From the NCBI GenBank assembly GCA_900545135.1, contig UQXL01000011.1, positions 1 to 64,000 on the forward strand: a stretch of DNA of 64,000 nt, read 5' to 3'. This document shows positions 18,684-26,818 of this stretch, piece after piece (within the stretch, counting starts at the first letter, position 1; each line of letters starts with the position of its first letter). Source of the stretch: an uncultured Eubacteriales bacterium (GTDB taxonomy: Bacteria; Bacillota; Clostridia; Peptostreptococcales; Anaerovoracaceae). A model generated the notes under the pieces. That model did not search any database, was not told the DNA's origin, and was given only the letters and a program-made list of their open reading frames with translations. A program made the translations under genes and the position numbers.

Positions 18684-20357
18684 ATGAAAATTAAATTTTG
18701 CGGAGCTTCACAGGGCGTGACAGGTTCATGCCACCTGATAACTACGGACAAGCATAAGATTTTGCTGGACTGCGGACAGTTCCAGGGCGGAAAAACGATG
18801 GAGGCGATGAACAGCGAAGCGTTTCCTTTTGTGCCGGAGGAGGTTGAGTGTGTCGTACTGAGCCACGCTCATATCGATCACTGCGGAAGGCTTCCCCTGC
18901 TGGTGAAGCGAGGCTTCAAAGGAAATATATACTGCACAGACGCTACAGCTGATCTGCTGGACGTTATGCTCAGAGACAGTGCGTATATCCATGAAAAGGA
19001 CGCGGAAATGCAGAGCAGAAAAAACGCCAGGACAGGCAAGCCTGCCGTAGAACCCCTTTATACCATCCAGGACGCTGAGGAGGCTCTTAAACTGGTGAAA
19101 CCTGTGCTCTACGACCAGCTGATAGAACTCAATCCGGAAATCAAAATAGTTTTCAACGACGCAGGACATATACTCGGCTCAGCGATAACAGAGCTTTGGA
19201 TAACCGAGGGCGAGAGCACTTCAAAGATCGTCTTTTCCGGCGATCTGGGCGTGATGGACAGGCCTATACTGAGAAATCCTACGAAAATAAAGAAAGCCGA
19301 CTATGTGATAATGGAGACGACCTACGGCAACCGCGTCCATGAAGCAAACTCCACAAGCATAGATCAGCTCATCAAGATAACCATAGATACAGTCAAGAGA
19401 GGCGGAAGCGTCATAATTCCGTCTTTCGCCGTGGGAAGAACGCAGGAACTGATATATCAGTTCAACATGTTCTATGAAAACCATCCTGAATACAAGAAGT
19501 ATCTGGAGGACGTAAACGTATACATCGACAGTCCGATGGCCACGACCGCCACGGAAGTGTTCAAGAAAAATGCCCAGGTCTTTGATGATGAGACGAGGGA
19601 ATATATTCTGAAAGGAGATAATCCTTTAGATTTTAAAAACCTGAAATTCACTAGAAATACGGCAGATTCCCAGATGCTGAACAACGATAAGTCGCCGAAG
19701 ATCATAATTTCTGCCAGCGGAATGTGCGAGGCGGGAAGAATAAGGCACCATCTCAAGCACAATCTGTGGGACAGCAGAAACAGCATTGTTTTCGTAGGCT
19801 ATCAGGCTGAGGGAACTTTGGGAAGAATGCTGATCGAAGGCGCCAAGGAAGTAAAGCTGTTCGGCGAGACCATAATGGTGAGCGCTCAGATACATAATCT
19901 GGAAGGGTTTTCCGGCCACGCAGACAGAGACGGCCTTTTGGACTGGCTCAGCGGCTTTCAAAAGAAGCCTAAACAGGTCTTTCTGGTTCACGGCGAAACA
20001 GATTCAAAGCTGGATTTTGCCAAGCTCATACACGATAAACTGGGTTATGAGCCTGTAGTGATAATGCAGAATTCGGAATTTGAGCTTGAAACAGGAGAAC
20101 TTTTGAGCAAGGAGGACGTCATAACAGACGTGATGGACGACGAGGGCATCGAGGAACTTAAGGACAAGATTTCCGATATTAAGGAAGAACTGGATCAAAT
20201 ACTTTCCGACACTGAAGAAGTCATGAAAAAACGTCCGTCTGCCGAAAAACTCCAGCAGATAAACAATCTGATCCTGGAAATCGAAAAAGCGTCGGTAAAT
20301 CTCGGCTCTTCGATAACTGCCGAGGACAGAGACATGCGTCCGCTCAGCGAGCAATAA
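18684..20357 (+). CDS. Beta-CASP metallo-beta-lactamase RNA nuclease
   Basis: A 557-residue protein with the metallo-beta-lactamase motif SHAHIDHCG, further metal ligands at DAGHILGS and GDLG, the beta-CASP region (FAVGRTQELIY, SASGMCEAGRIRHH) and the RMMBL C-terminal motif (FSGHADRDGLLDWL, VFLVHGE). This is the CPSF73/YSH1-like family, likely an RNA endo- or exonuclease. A C-terminal coiled-coil extension of about 90 residues follows. The gene ends in an octamer tandem repeat. Confidence 0.9.
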   Translation: MKIKFCGASQGVTGSCHLITTDKHKILLDCGQFQGGKTMEAMNSEAFPFVPEEVECVVLSHAHIDHCGRLPLLVKRGFKGNIYCTDATADLLDVMLRDSAYIHEKDAEMQSRKNARTGKPAVEPLYTIQDAEEALKLVKPVLYDQLIELNPEIKIVFNDAGHILGSAITELWITEGESTSKIVFSGDLGVMDRPILRNPTKIKKADYVIMETTYGNRVHEANSTSIDQLIKITIDTVKRGGSVIIPSFAVGRTQELIYQFNMFYENHPEYKKYLEDVNVYIDSPMATTATEVFKKNAQVFDDETREYILKGDNPLDFKNLKFTRNTADSQMLNNDKSPKIIISASGMCEAGRIRHHLKHNLWDSRNSIVFVGYQAEGTLGRMLIEGAKEVKLFGETIMVSAQIHNLEGFSGHADRDGLLDWLSGFQKKPKQVFLVHGETDSKLDFAKLIHDKLGYEPVVIMQNSEFELETGELLSKEDVITDVMDDEGIEELKDKISDIKEELDQILSDTEEVMKKRPSAEKLQQINNLILEIEKASVNLGSSITAEDRDMRPLSEQ

Positions 20358-20408
20358 GTCAATAAGTCAATAAGCCAATAAGTCAATGAGTCGATAGGTC
20401 GATAGACC
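20353..20408 (+). repeat. Seven degenerate copies of AATAAGTC
   Basis: An 8-bp unit is repeated head-to-tail from the last codon of the nuclease gene: three near-identical units, then progressively diverged ones (AATAAGCC, AATGAGTC, GATAGGTC). It contains stop codons in several frames. It looks like a slippage-grown microsatellite. Confidence 0.8.
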
Positions 20409-20500
20409 GCGGGGGGCGGAAAGAAGCTGGAGTAAAATCCAGCCGGGGCTTGCAGTATTTGCGGGTCCGCAGCCAGCCTCAGGACTAACAGGAGTTGAAA

Positions 20501-21124
20501 ATGGAAAATCCTCAAGTAATCGTAATAGGAATCGCAGGCGGAACCGGCTCGGGAAAGAGCACGATGATCAACAAGATAAAGGAAGAATTCGGTGACGTGA
20601 TAACTATCCTGAGCCATGATTTTTACTATAAGCGCCACGACGAGCTTTCCCTTGACGAGAGACGCAGGCTCAACTACGACCACCCGGCTGCTTTCGACAC
20701 AGACTTGATGATAAGTCATCTGAAAACGCTCAAAAATTGGCAGCCAGTGGACAGACCTGTGTATGACTTCACCATTTACAATCGCACTGACGAGACAGTT
20801 CGGATTCGTCCGTCGAAAGTAGTTGTGGTCGAGGGAATACTCATATTTGAAAATAAAGAACTTATGGATTTGTTCGACATAAAGGTCTTCATCGACACCG
20901 ACGCTGACGTGAGGATTATCAGGAGAATACTGAGAGACGTCAGGGAAAGGGGCAGAACGCTGGAATCGGTGATAGACCAGTATCTTTCCAGCGTGAAGAT
21001 AATGCACGAACAGTTCGTCGAACCCAGCAAGAAATATGCTGATATAATAGTTCCGGAGGGCGGATTTAATGTGGTTGCCCTGGAAATGCTCAGCGAGAGG
21101 ATACACGCTCTTTTGAGCCGGTAG
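20501..21124 (+). CDS. udk: Uridine kinase
   Basis: Phosphorylates uridine and cytidine in pyrimidine salvage. The 207-residue protein has a P-loop GIAGGTGSGKST, the ILSHDFYYK segment, YDHPAAFDTDL, the PVYDFTIYNRT substrate motif and VVVVEGIL. AGGAG is six bases before the chosen ATG. A terminator follows at 21244. Confidence 0.95.
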   Translation: MENPQVIVIGIAGGTGSGKSTMINKIKEEFGDVITILSHDFYYKRHDELSLDERRRLNYDHPAAFDTDLMISHLKTLKNWQPVDRPVYDFTIYNRTDETVRIRPSKVVVVEGILIFENKELMDLFDIKVFIDTDADVRIIRRILRDVRERGRTLESVIDQYLSSVKIMHEQFVEPSKKYADIIVPEGGFNVVALEMLSERIHALLSR

Positions 21125-21243
21125 GTCAGTGTGCTTGCCGGACAGCAGTTTGTAAGACTGGCAATCTGCGAGGGCTTGCGTGTCTTTGAAATGGAGATAT
21201 GAAACGCCCGGCATGCCAACTTAATATATGATTTCACTCATGC

Positions 21244-21297
21244 GCCTCCGGCAGAATTTTCTGTATATGAAAGTTTTGCCAGGGGGCTTTTTATTTT
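21244..21297 (+). terminator. Intrinsic terminator after udk
   Basis: GCCTCCGGCA pairs with TGCC-A-GGGGGC (one bulge, one G-T pair), followed by TTTTTATTTT. The rest of the gap 21125-21483 shows no further gene. Confidence 0.65.
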
Positions 21298-21483
21298 GCA
21301 AAAATATCGGAATTATAACTTCGCCTCAGGGTGAAATCGTTCAGAGCAGAAAGTACAAAATTCAATTAAATCCTTAAAACCCGCAATTACGTCACTAAAT
21401 TTGGCATTTTTGCGAAAAAATGTTGTTAGGAGTGTCGGAAAATGTTACATATACTCTAAAAAAAGAGAAAGGTGTGTGATCTC

Positions 21484-21900
21484 ATGAGAGAATATCAACA
21501 AAGATCGATGAAGTCCTACGTATTGCCGGAAGCCGTTTACAGGCAGGCTCTCTGGGCTGTCAAGGATTTACCTAGACTTAAAGAGATTCTGGAAAGATCG
21601 CTTTGCTCGGAAGGTGATCTGCCGCAAACTTCTCTGGTGGCTGAAAACGGGGGAAGCAGCGGTAAAACGTGGGCTGACAAGGATTTTACAGGGCAGAGCG
21701 CCGTGGAGAGAGCTATGACGTCGGTGAAGATACAGGCTATAGAAGACGCTTTTTTTCAAATACCGCACAAATACAGGGAGGGCATAAGGCTGAAGCTGAC
21801 CGAGGGAGTAAAATACAGCGACGATTTTCATGCCAACACGTGGAAAAAATGGCAGCAGATATACATTTATCATGCGGCGAAAAACCTAGGGTTGTATTGA
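21484..21900 (+). CDS. Conserved hypothetical protein, possible DNA-binding
   Basis: A 138-residue cytoplasmic protein opening with MREYQQRSMKSYVLPEAVYRQALW. The first half is predicted helical. The C-terminal half (EDAFFQIPHKYREGIRLKLTEG ... NTWKKWQQIYIYHAAKNLGLY) resembles the ArpU/sigma-like helix-turn-helix proteins of Firmicutes in pattern, but I cannot assign it firmly. AAAGG lies before the ATG chosen. It stands alone upstream of the Tad-like locus and may be a regulator. Confidence 0.6.
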   Translation: MREYQQRSMKSYVLPEAVYRQALWAVKDLPRLKEILERSLCSEGDLPQTSLVAENGGSSGKTWADKDFTGQSAVERAMTSVKIQAIEDAFFQIPHKYREGIRLKLTEGVKYSDDFHANTWKKWQQIYIYHAAKNLGLY

Positions 21901-21914
21901 AGCTAAAAACATAC

Positions 21915-21956
21915 AGTATCTGGACATGCTATTTATAGTATCTGGACATGCTATTT
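21915..21956 (+). repeat. 20-bp direct duplication
   Basis: AGTATCTGGACATGCTATTT occurs twice with a 2-base spacer. It starts 14 bases after the preceding stop codon. Confidence 0.85.
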
Positions 21957-22119
21957 CAGATGAAATCAGACCGTATCCAGAGCTGTTTGTCGAAAAATGT
22001 CAATAAAAAGTGCTAAGAAAATTGCGGATTGTGCTGAAAAAGATAAAACAAAGTGATAATATGATATTGTAAAAAAATTACATAATTCGGGCGCACGAAT
22101 TCAGGAAAGGAGATGTGTC

Positions 22120-22716
22120 TTGAACAAAAAAATAGCCGGCTTTGTGATAATCGCCGCTGCGCTGCTGGCCATGGGAGTTTGGGAACTATGGGGCAGAGAG
22201 AATTTTTCATATAAAGAAATCCTTGTGGTGCGGGGTGATCTGCCGGCCAATACAGTTGTAGAAGAGAAAGATATCGAAACAAAAAAATCAGAGAACCCGC
22301 CTCAAAACGCTTTGAGGGCAGGGGAAGAGAAGAAGATAATCGGTATGGAGACGGCGCAGTTCGTAGCTGAGGATTCTCCTCTTTACATGGAGTATTTCAG
22401 ACAGTCTCAGTTTGCCACAGGGGAGGAAACGGAAAAAGAAATACTTTCCGTTCCTGCAGACTGGCTGCTGTCGCTGCCGCAGACGATACGGCGCGGTGAT
22501 AAAGTTACGTTTTATAACGATAAGATCAAGGTCATGACAGCGGTGGTGGCCTATGCCAAAGACGGAAGCAATCAGGAGGTTCTTTCGTCCGACAAGGACA
22601 GGCTCAACGGAACATCAACAGTTCAGCACATAGAGATAATAGGGCATAGGAACGACTTGGTAGAACTTTCCCGGCTTGCAGGCGAGGGGAAGAAATTTAC
22701 GCTGACGTACTGCTGA
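22120..22716 (+). CDS. SAF-domain, CpaB-like pilus assembly protein
   Basis: A 198-residue protein with a single N-terminal membrane helix (IAGFVIIAAALLAMGVW) and an extracytoplasmic SAF-type domain (ILVVRGDLPANTVVEEKDIE ... ), the architecture of CpaB/RcpC in Tad pilus loci. The usual long C-terminal domain is reduced. It starts with TTG after AAAGGAG and opens the Tad-like cluster. Confidence 0.72.
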   Translation: MNKKIAGFVIIAAALLAMGVWELWGRENFSYKEILVVRGDLPANTVVEEKDIETKKSENPPQNALRAGEEKKIIGMETAQFVAEDSPLYMEYFRQSQFATGEETEKEILSVPADWLLSLPQTIRRGDKVTFYNDKIKVMTAVVAYAKDGSNQEVLSSDKDRLNGTSTVQHIEIIGHRNDLVELSRLAGEGKKFTLTYC

Positions 22717-22786
22717 GCTGTTGATATGCGGCTATAGAACAACCGGTTAGGAGGTGCGTTGCCAGACGGCAATTACAGGGGGGAGA

Positions 22787-24184
22787 ATGGAACAGACAGA
22801 ACAATTCAAAGATTTTTACAAACTTTGCAGGGTCATAGGGGAACACTTTGACAAGGAGTGGAAAGAAGCGGACGAATGGGAAAAAGAAATAAGGCTGGAA
22901 AGGGAGAAGAAAGCCATAATGGGCTATCAGGAGGAAACTGAATATTACAAGAGACGAATAGAAGAGGTGCTTGAAAGCTCATTACACTGGAAAGACATAT
23001 CCTTTCCTCCCTGGTACGGCAGACTTTCAGAAGGGGTGTTTGCCGAATTATACGGACTTGCCGGCCTGGAACCATGGGCATACGGCAGGACCGAGGCATA
23101 TAAAAACTCTTCGTCCGCTAAACTTATCGGGGACAGGCTTTATTGCTTGATAGACGGCAAGTCAGAACTTCAGCCTCAGAGGATTTCCGCAGGGAGAAGA
23201 GAACAACTGAAACGCGCTCTGCTGATGGCAACACCTAAAGAGAGGCTGGAAGCGGGTTTTCACGAGGTTTACCTCCACAACGGAATCAGAATAACCATAT
23301 ATTCCGGAGACAGGACTAAAGAGGGAGAGGATATAATGGTATTCAGAAAATACCTGCTGAGGGAGCTGACTTTTGAAAAGTTGGCCGGTCTTGGCACCAT
23401 ATCATCTGACTCTGTAGAGCTTTTCAAGGTGATGGTCAAAATTGGCTTCAACATGTTGTTTACCGGACAAGTCCGCTCGGGAAAGACAACGTTTATGCAG
23501 GTGTGGCAGAGATATGAGGACCGCTCTCTGGAGGGGCTGGCCATCGCGACAGATCCTGAAACTCCGTGGCATCTGATCATGCCGGACGCTCCGATAATGC
23601 AGCTCGTAGCTGACGGTGATGAGCTTGATCACCTTTACCGGTTTCTTCTCAGGGGAGACTGCGACTATATACTTTTAGAAGAGATGAGAGATGCCGGCGC
23701 CTTTAAAATGGCGCTGGACATCACCTCTTCAGGCACGGCCAGAAGCAAGGCGACGATCCATGCAGGTGATCCTCAGGATATTCCTTTTAAGATGGCTGCG
23801 GCGATAGTCGGCAGGTACGGCGGAAGCTTTAAAGGTATAATTTCGCAGATTTTCAGGAACTTTAACTATGTAATGGAATTCTGCCAAGTACCGGAAAGCA
23901 GAAATATGAAAAAGCTGCTCTCCATAAGCGAATACAGGTATGATATAAATACGGACAGAGTATCTATTCATTATATCTGCAAATTTGACCGGGAAACAGG
24001 CAAATGGCTTTGGAAAAGCGATATAGGGGAGGATAAAGAAAAAATGGGTAAGCTGTATCCTGAAGAATTTAAGAAGATGAGCAACATGCTTAAGATGCTG
24101 GAGGAGAGGAATCCTCTTATGGAGAATACCGTCATATATCCGAGATATTACAGGCCGGAAATAGGAGAACATGATGTTCACTGA
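22787..24184 (+). CDS. CpaF/TadA-type secretion ATPase
   Basis: A 465-residue type II/IV secretion ATPase that would power the Tad-like apparatus. Walker A is GQVRSGKT. The Walker B region reads YILLEEMRDA in place of the more usual GE-type box, and the His box is ATIHAGDPQDIP. The N-terminal part is charged and helical. The start follows GGGGGAG; an upstream in-frame GTG at 22754 overlaps an AGGAGG and is less likely. Its 3' end overlaps the next gene by 14 bases. Confidence 0.85.
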   Translation: MEQTEQFKDFYKLCRVIGEHFDKEWKEADEWEKEIRLEREKKAIMGYQEETEYYKRRIEEVLESSLHWKDISFPPWYGRLSEGVFAELYGLAGLEPWAYGRTEAYKNSSSAKLIGDRLYCLIDGKSELQPQRISAGRREQLKRALLMATPKERLEAGFHEVYLHNGIRITIYSGDRTKEGEDIMVFRKYLLRELTFEKLAGLGTISSDSVELFKVMVKIGFNMLFTGQVRSGKTTFMQVWQRYEDRSLEGLAIATDPETPWHLIMPDAPIMQLVADGDELDHLYRFLLRGDCDYILLEEMRDAGAFKMALDITSSGTARSKATIHAGDPQDIPFKMAAAIVGRYGGSFKGIISQIFRNFNYVMEFCQVPESRNMKKLLSISEYRYDINTDRVSIHYICKFDRETGKWLWKSDIGEDKEKMGKLYPEEFKKMSNMLKMLEERNPLMENTVIYPRYYRPEIGEHDVH

Positions 24185-25157
24185 AATTTTCTTGACTTTG
24201 GCAGCCTTCGCGGGATTGGTGATTTTTTATCTCGAAGAAATTAAAGCATTATTGAGAAAGATAAAAGGTCTGCTATATCTCCGCTCTGAGGATGTCAGAA
24301 TAAAGCGTAAAGAAAAGAAAAAGGCGGCTGAAATCTCAGATGAATTGGGTGACGCGAAAGAATTTACGCTGATGGAATCCGTAAGCAGATTGCTTCAGGC
24401 TACGCTTGGCTTCAGAGGAAAGAAGACAGCCGCTGGATTCATTGCTTTGTCAGTGGCGGCCGGTTTAGCAGTATTTTATCTTTTGAGATATAAAGTAACG
24501 CCGCTTCTTGCTTTCGCAGCTGGGTTGTCGGCACTTTCTGCTCCATTTCTCATGCTCCTATGCAGACTTCAATCAATACGTGTGGAAAATTCAAAAGAAG
24601 GAGATGTGATGATAACGGAGCTTCTTGATAATTACAAGATGAATTATTTCAATATGCAGCAGGCCATAGAAATGACAGCCTTAAATATCAAAGAAGCTCC
24701 GCGGTCAAGGAAGCTTCTTTTTAATCTGTCTAAAGGCCTTAATACCGCCTCTGACAAATACGAAATAAAGAAGCTCTTGGATGAATTCAGGTTTTCCATA
24801 GGCACCTCATGGGCAGGAGTCATGGCTGATAACATGTATTTTGCCCTCGTATCAGGAATACGAATCACAGAAGCCATGGAAGACTTGATAAAGACTGTTG
24901 AAAAGGCGAGAAAAATCGAAGAATTTGCCAGAAGAGAGAGCAACGAAGGAAGACTTATGCTGAAGTACATGGCCCCTTGCTGCTATCTGCTGACAGTTGC
25001 GGCCGGAATAAAATATTTCGGACTTTCACCTGAAGAATTCGTAAAGTACCAGTTTATGACGGAAACGGGAATGGCGTGGTTCATAATAGCGGCACTTACG
25101 TATTGCTTAGGCATAGCAGCAAGAAGCTTTTTGTCGCGAAGCAAACTTGATATATGA
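24171..25157 (+). CDS. TadB-like inner-membrane platform protein
   Basis: A 328-residue protein with an N-terminal helix, two central helices (around residues 88-128), a cytoplasmic helical domain with the T2SSF pattern (MITELLDNYKMNYFNMQQAIEM) and two C-terminal helices. This matches the F-type platform proteins of Tad systems. Two consecutive ATGs (24171, 24174) are possible, both overlapping the ATPase gene, which indicates translational coupling. Confidence 0.72.
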   Translation: MMFTEIFLTLAAFAGLVIFYLEEIKALLRKIKGLLYLRSEDVRIKRKEKKKAAEISDELGDAKEFTLMESVSRLLQATLGFRGKKTAAGFIALSVAAGLAVFYLLRYKVTPLLAFAAGLSALSAPFLMLLCRLQSIRVENSKEGDVMITELLDNYKMNYFNMQQAIEMTALNIKEAPRSRKLLFNLSKGLNTASDKYEIKKLLDEFRFSIGTSWAGVMADNMYFALVSGIRITEAMEDLIKTVEKARKIEEFARRESNEGRLMLKYMAPCCYLLTVAAGIKYFGLSPEEFVKYQFMTETGMAWFIIAALTYCLGIAARSFLSRSKLDI

Positions 25158-25199
25158 TGATTTGCGTATGATGATTTGCGGGGGAAGAGGGAGGCAAAT

Positions 25200-25829
25200 A
25201 TGGGGATAAACATTTATATGGCTGTTTTAGCAGCGTTGATGTGTGTCAATGTCTGCATATACAGAAAAGAATTGAAATTTCTGCTGCCCGGAGATGAACT
25301 GAGACAGAAGAAGAAAGAACTGAAAAACAGCATAATGGTGATGACAGCAAAACATAAAGCCGGCAGTCTGGAAAGGGAACTTTTCAGCAGCAGCGTTACT
25401 CTGAAGAATCTTTCAATCGTCAGGAGAGAAGCACCGATTTCAGCAGACTATATGTATGAGAAACTGGTAGAGAATGGAGGAAAATTGAAACCTGTTTTCA
25501 GCCGCATGCTGACGTTGTACAGGACAGGACACGATGAAGAAGCCTTTAATATAGTTGCTGCAGAAATAGGGACTAAATCTGCGAAAAATTTTGCGTACAT
25601 ATTGTCTAAAATTGACAAAATGAATCCGGTGCAGCTGGCAGGGCAGATGGAGATATTTCAGGAAATGATGACGGAAAAGGCTGTGACAGCGGCTATGAAA
25701 AGAACCCAGAGAAACGGGGCTGTAATAACTGTCTGCGCGTCTATGTCTATATTCGCGCTGCTGATAAATTTTACAGTCGTAGTAATATTTATGGATACCA
25801 TAGATGTCCTGAACAGCATCTTTGTCTGA
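25200..25829 (+). CDS. TadC-like membrane protein
   Basis: A 209-residue protein with one helix at the N-terminus and one at the C-terminus around a cytoplasmic helical domain, as in truncated T2SSF/TadC proteins; full-length TadC is usually about 300 residues. GGGAGG precedes the ATG. Just upstream is a 14-bp direct duplication (TATGATGATTTGCG). Confidence 0.62.
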   Translation: MGINIYMAVLAALMCVNVCIYRKELKFLLPGDELRQKKKELKNSIMVMTAKHKAGSLERELFSSSVTLKNLSIVRREAPISADYMYEKLVENGGKLKPVFSRMLTLYRTGHDEEAFNIVAAEIGTKSAKNFAYILSKIDKMNPVQLAGQMEIFQEMMTEKAVTAAMKRTQRNGAVITVCASMSIFALLINFTVVVIFMDTIDVLNSIFV

Positions 25830-25859
25830 AAGAAAGAAAAGAACGGAAAGGGGAAATAT

Positions 25860-26033
25860 ATGAAGAACTTAATAATCATAATAGGTACCATCGTACTTGG
25901 AGCGGTGATCGTCAATACGATGATTCTGGGGGATGAAAACTCACTGAAAAGTACGGCTGGCGATATCGTTGAAAACGGCACTGAAACGATATCGGAATAC
26001 CTCGATTTCGGCAGAATGACCGGAACAGCGTGA
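25860..26033 (+). CDS. Small membrane peptide 1 of the Tad-like locus
   Basis: A 57-residue product: MKN, a hydrophobic segment (LIIIIGTIVLGAVIV), then an acidic polar tail (GDENSLKSTAGDIVENG). GAAAGGGGAAA precedes the ATG. Length, an N-terminal helix and a location after the TadC-like gene are reminiscent of Flp-type pilins, but the basic leader and Gly/Glu cleavage site of Flp are not clear. The N-terminus is nearly identical to the next gene. Confidence 0.6.
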   Translation: MKNLIIIIGTIVLGAVIVNTMILGDENSLKSTAGDIVENGTETISEYLDFGRMTGTA

Positions 26034-26053
26034 CTGACCGGAACCAGTGCGGC

Positions 26054-26200
26054 ATGAAAAATTTGATAATCATAATAGGAACCGTCGTCTTGGGAGCATT
26101 GATATTCAATATGATGGTGGGAGACGGAGAAGACACGCTCAAGGCCGCGGCGGAAAAGGTCATGAGAGAGACTTTGTCTGTTTATGAGGACAGGGAGTGA
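26054..26200 (+). CDS. Small membrane peptide 2 of the Tad-like locus
   Basis: A 48-residue paralogue of the preceding peptide: MKN then LIIIIGTVVLGALIF, followed by a charged tail (GDGEDTLKAAAEKVM). It lies 20 bases after peptide 1. It may be a minor pilin-like or structural subunit. Confidence 0.58.
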   Translation: MKNLIIIIGTVVLGALIFNMMVGDGEDTLKAAAEKVMRETLSVYEDRE

Positions 26201-26204
26201 TGAG

Positions 26205-26558
26205 TTGAAAGATTTAATAACCTCTATAGGTTCAATAACGATACTTATGATATTTATTCTGCAGTTTGCCTCAAACCAGGCGCTGGTAAGCAAGTTCGCC
26301 TTTTCTGATGTCATTGTAGAAAAATATGCAGATAGCCTTGCTGCAGAAAACAGCGAAGAGGCGCAGAGAGAGCTCAAAAGAAATCTCACTTCTGTTTTGG
26401 GATGCAGCAACGCAGAGGTGCGCCTAGAAACCGGAGCAGACGGTACATATACAGTGAGCGCTCCGGTAAGAGACGTTATAGCCTGCGGAAAGCTTCTTGG
26501 GATATCTGATGAGGACAATAAAGTCATATATAAAAAAACTATAAAGGCAGAGCAATGA
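26205..26558 (+). CDS. TadE/pseudopilin-like protein
   Basis: A 117-residue protein with an N-terminal helix (LITSIGSITILMIFIL) and an extracytoplasmic domain rich in acidic residues. The TTG start at 26205 is chosen because it yields MKDLI, parallel to the MKNLI starts of the two peptides before it; a longer form from ATG 26184 would overlap peptide 2. The single-helix-plus-soluble-domain plan fits TadE-type pseudopilins. The stop overlaps the next ATG (ATGA). Confidence 0.58.
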   Translation: MKDLITSIGSITILMIFILQFASNQALVSKFAFSDVIVEKYADSLAAENSEEAQRELKRNLTSVLGCSNAEVRLETGADGTYTVSAPVRDVIACGKLLGISDEDNKVIYKKTIKAEQ

Positions 26559-26644
26559 AGAACATTATAATCACCCTGGGGATTCTAATATTGATGACCA
26601 TGTTGAACAAGTTTCAACTTGACATTTTTTTTCATATGGTATAA
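26555..26644 (+). CDS. Short hydrophobic peptide, possible truncated paralogue
   Basis: 29 residues beginning MKNIIITLGILILMTML, again similar at the N-terminus to the preceding peptides, then an unrelated tail (NKFQLDIFFHMV). The coding end overlaps the promoter of the manganese riboswitch, which suggests the 3' part of a longer paralogue was lost. It may also be a non-functional remnant. Confidence 0.4.
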   Translation: MKNIIITLGILILMTMLNKFQLDIFFHMV

Positions 26645-26647
26645 AAT
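26619..26647 (+). promoter_or_regulatory. Sigma-A promoter for the riboswitch-ATPase transcript
   Basis: TTGACA with 17-base spacing to TAAAAT (or 15 to TATAAA) directly before the riboswitch. Confidence 0.65.
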
Positions 26648-26655
26648 ATTTCTTC

Positions 26656-26751
26656 GTAAAAGGGAGTAACTGGCATCTTTATGATGTGATATACTGCGTC
26701 AAGACGATCATTAAATTGATTCGCTGATATCTTAAATAGTAAGACTTTTAC
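26656..26751 (+). ncRNA. yybP-ykoY manganese riboswitch
   Basis: The closing stem GTAAAAG/CTTTTAC encloses the two conserved three-way-junction elements: GGGAGTAAC at the 5' side and TAGTAAGACTTTT at the 3' side, matching the family consensus around the Mn2+ site. Two internal arms lie between them. It precedes a P-type cation ATPase, a known regulon of this riboswitch class. Confidence 0.85.
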
Positions 26752-26788
26752 CGTATATAATAAGATTATATGGTAGGAGTCTTTTTTT
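26741..26788 (+). terminator. Riboswitch-controlled terminator
   Basis: AAGACTTTTACC...TATATAAT pairs with ATTATATGGTAGGAGTCTT, followed by seven Ts. The 5' arm of this terminator is the 3' strand of the riboswitch closing stem, so Mn2+ binding would prevent termination and allow efflux pump expression. Confidence 0.82.
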
Positions 26789-26818
26789 ACGACTTTTGCC
26801 CAGAAAGGAAGAAGAAAA

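Noticed and set aside
20341..20480. Insertion-sequence end
   Set aside because: Only an octamer repeat is present; no transposase or terminal inverted repeats.
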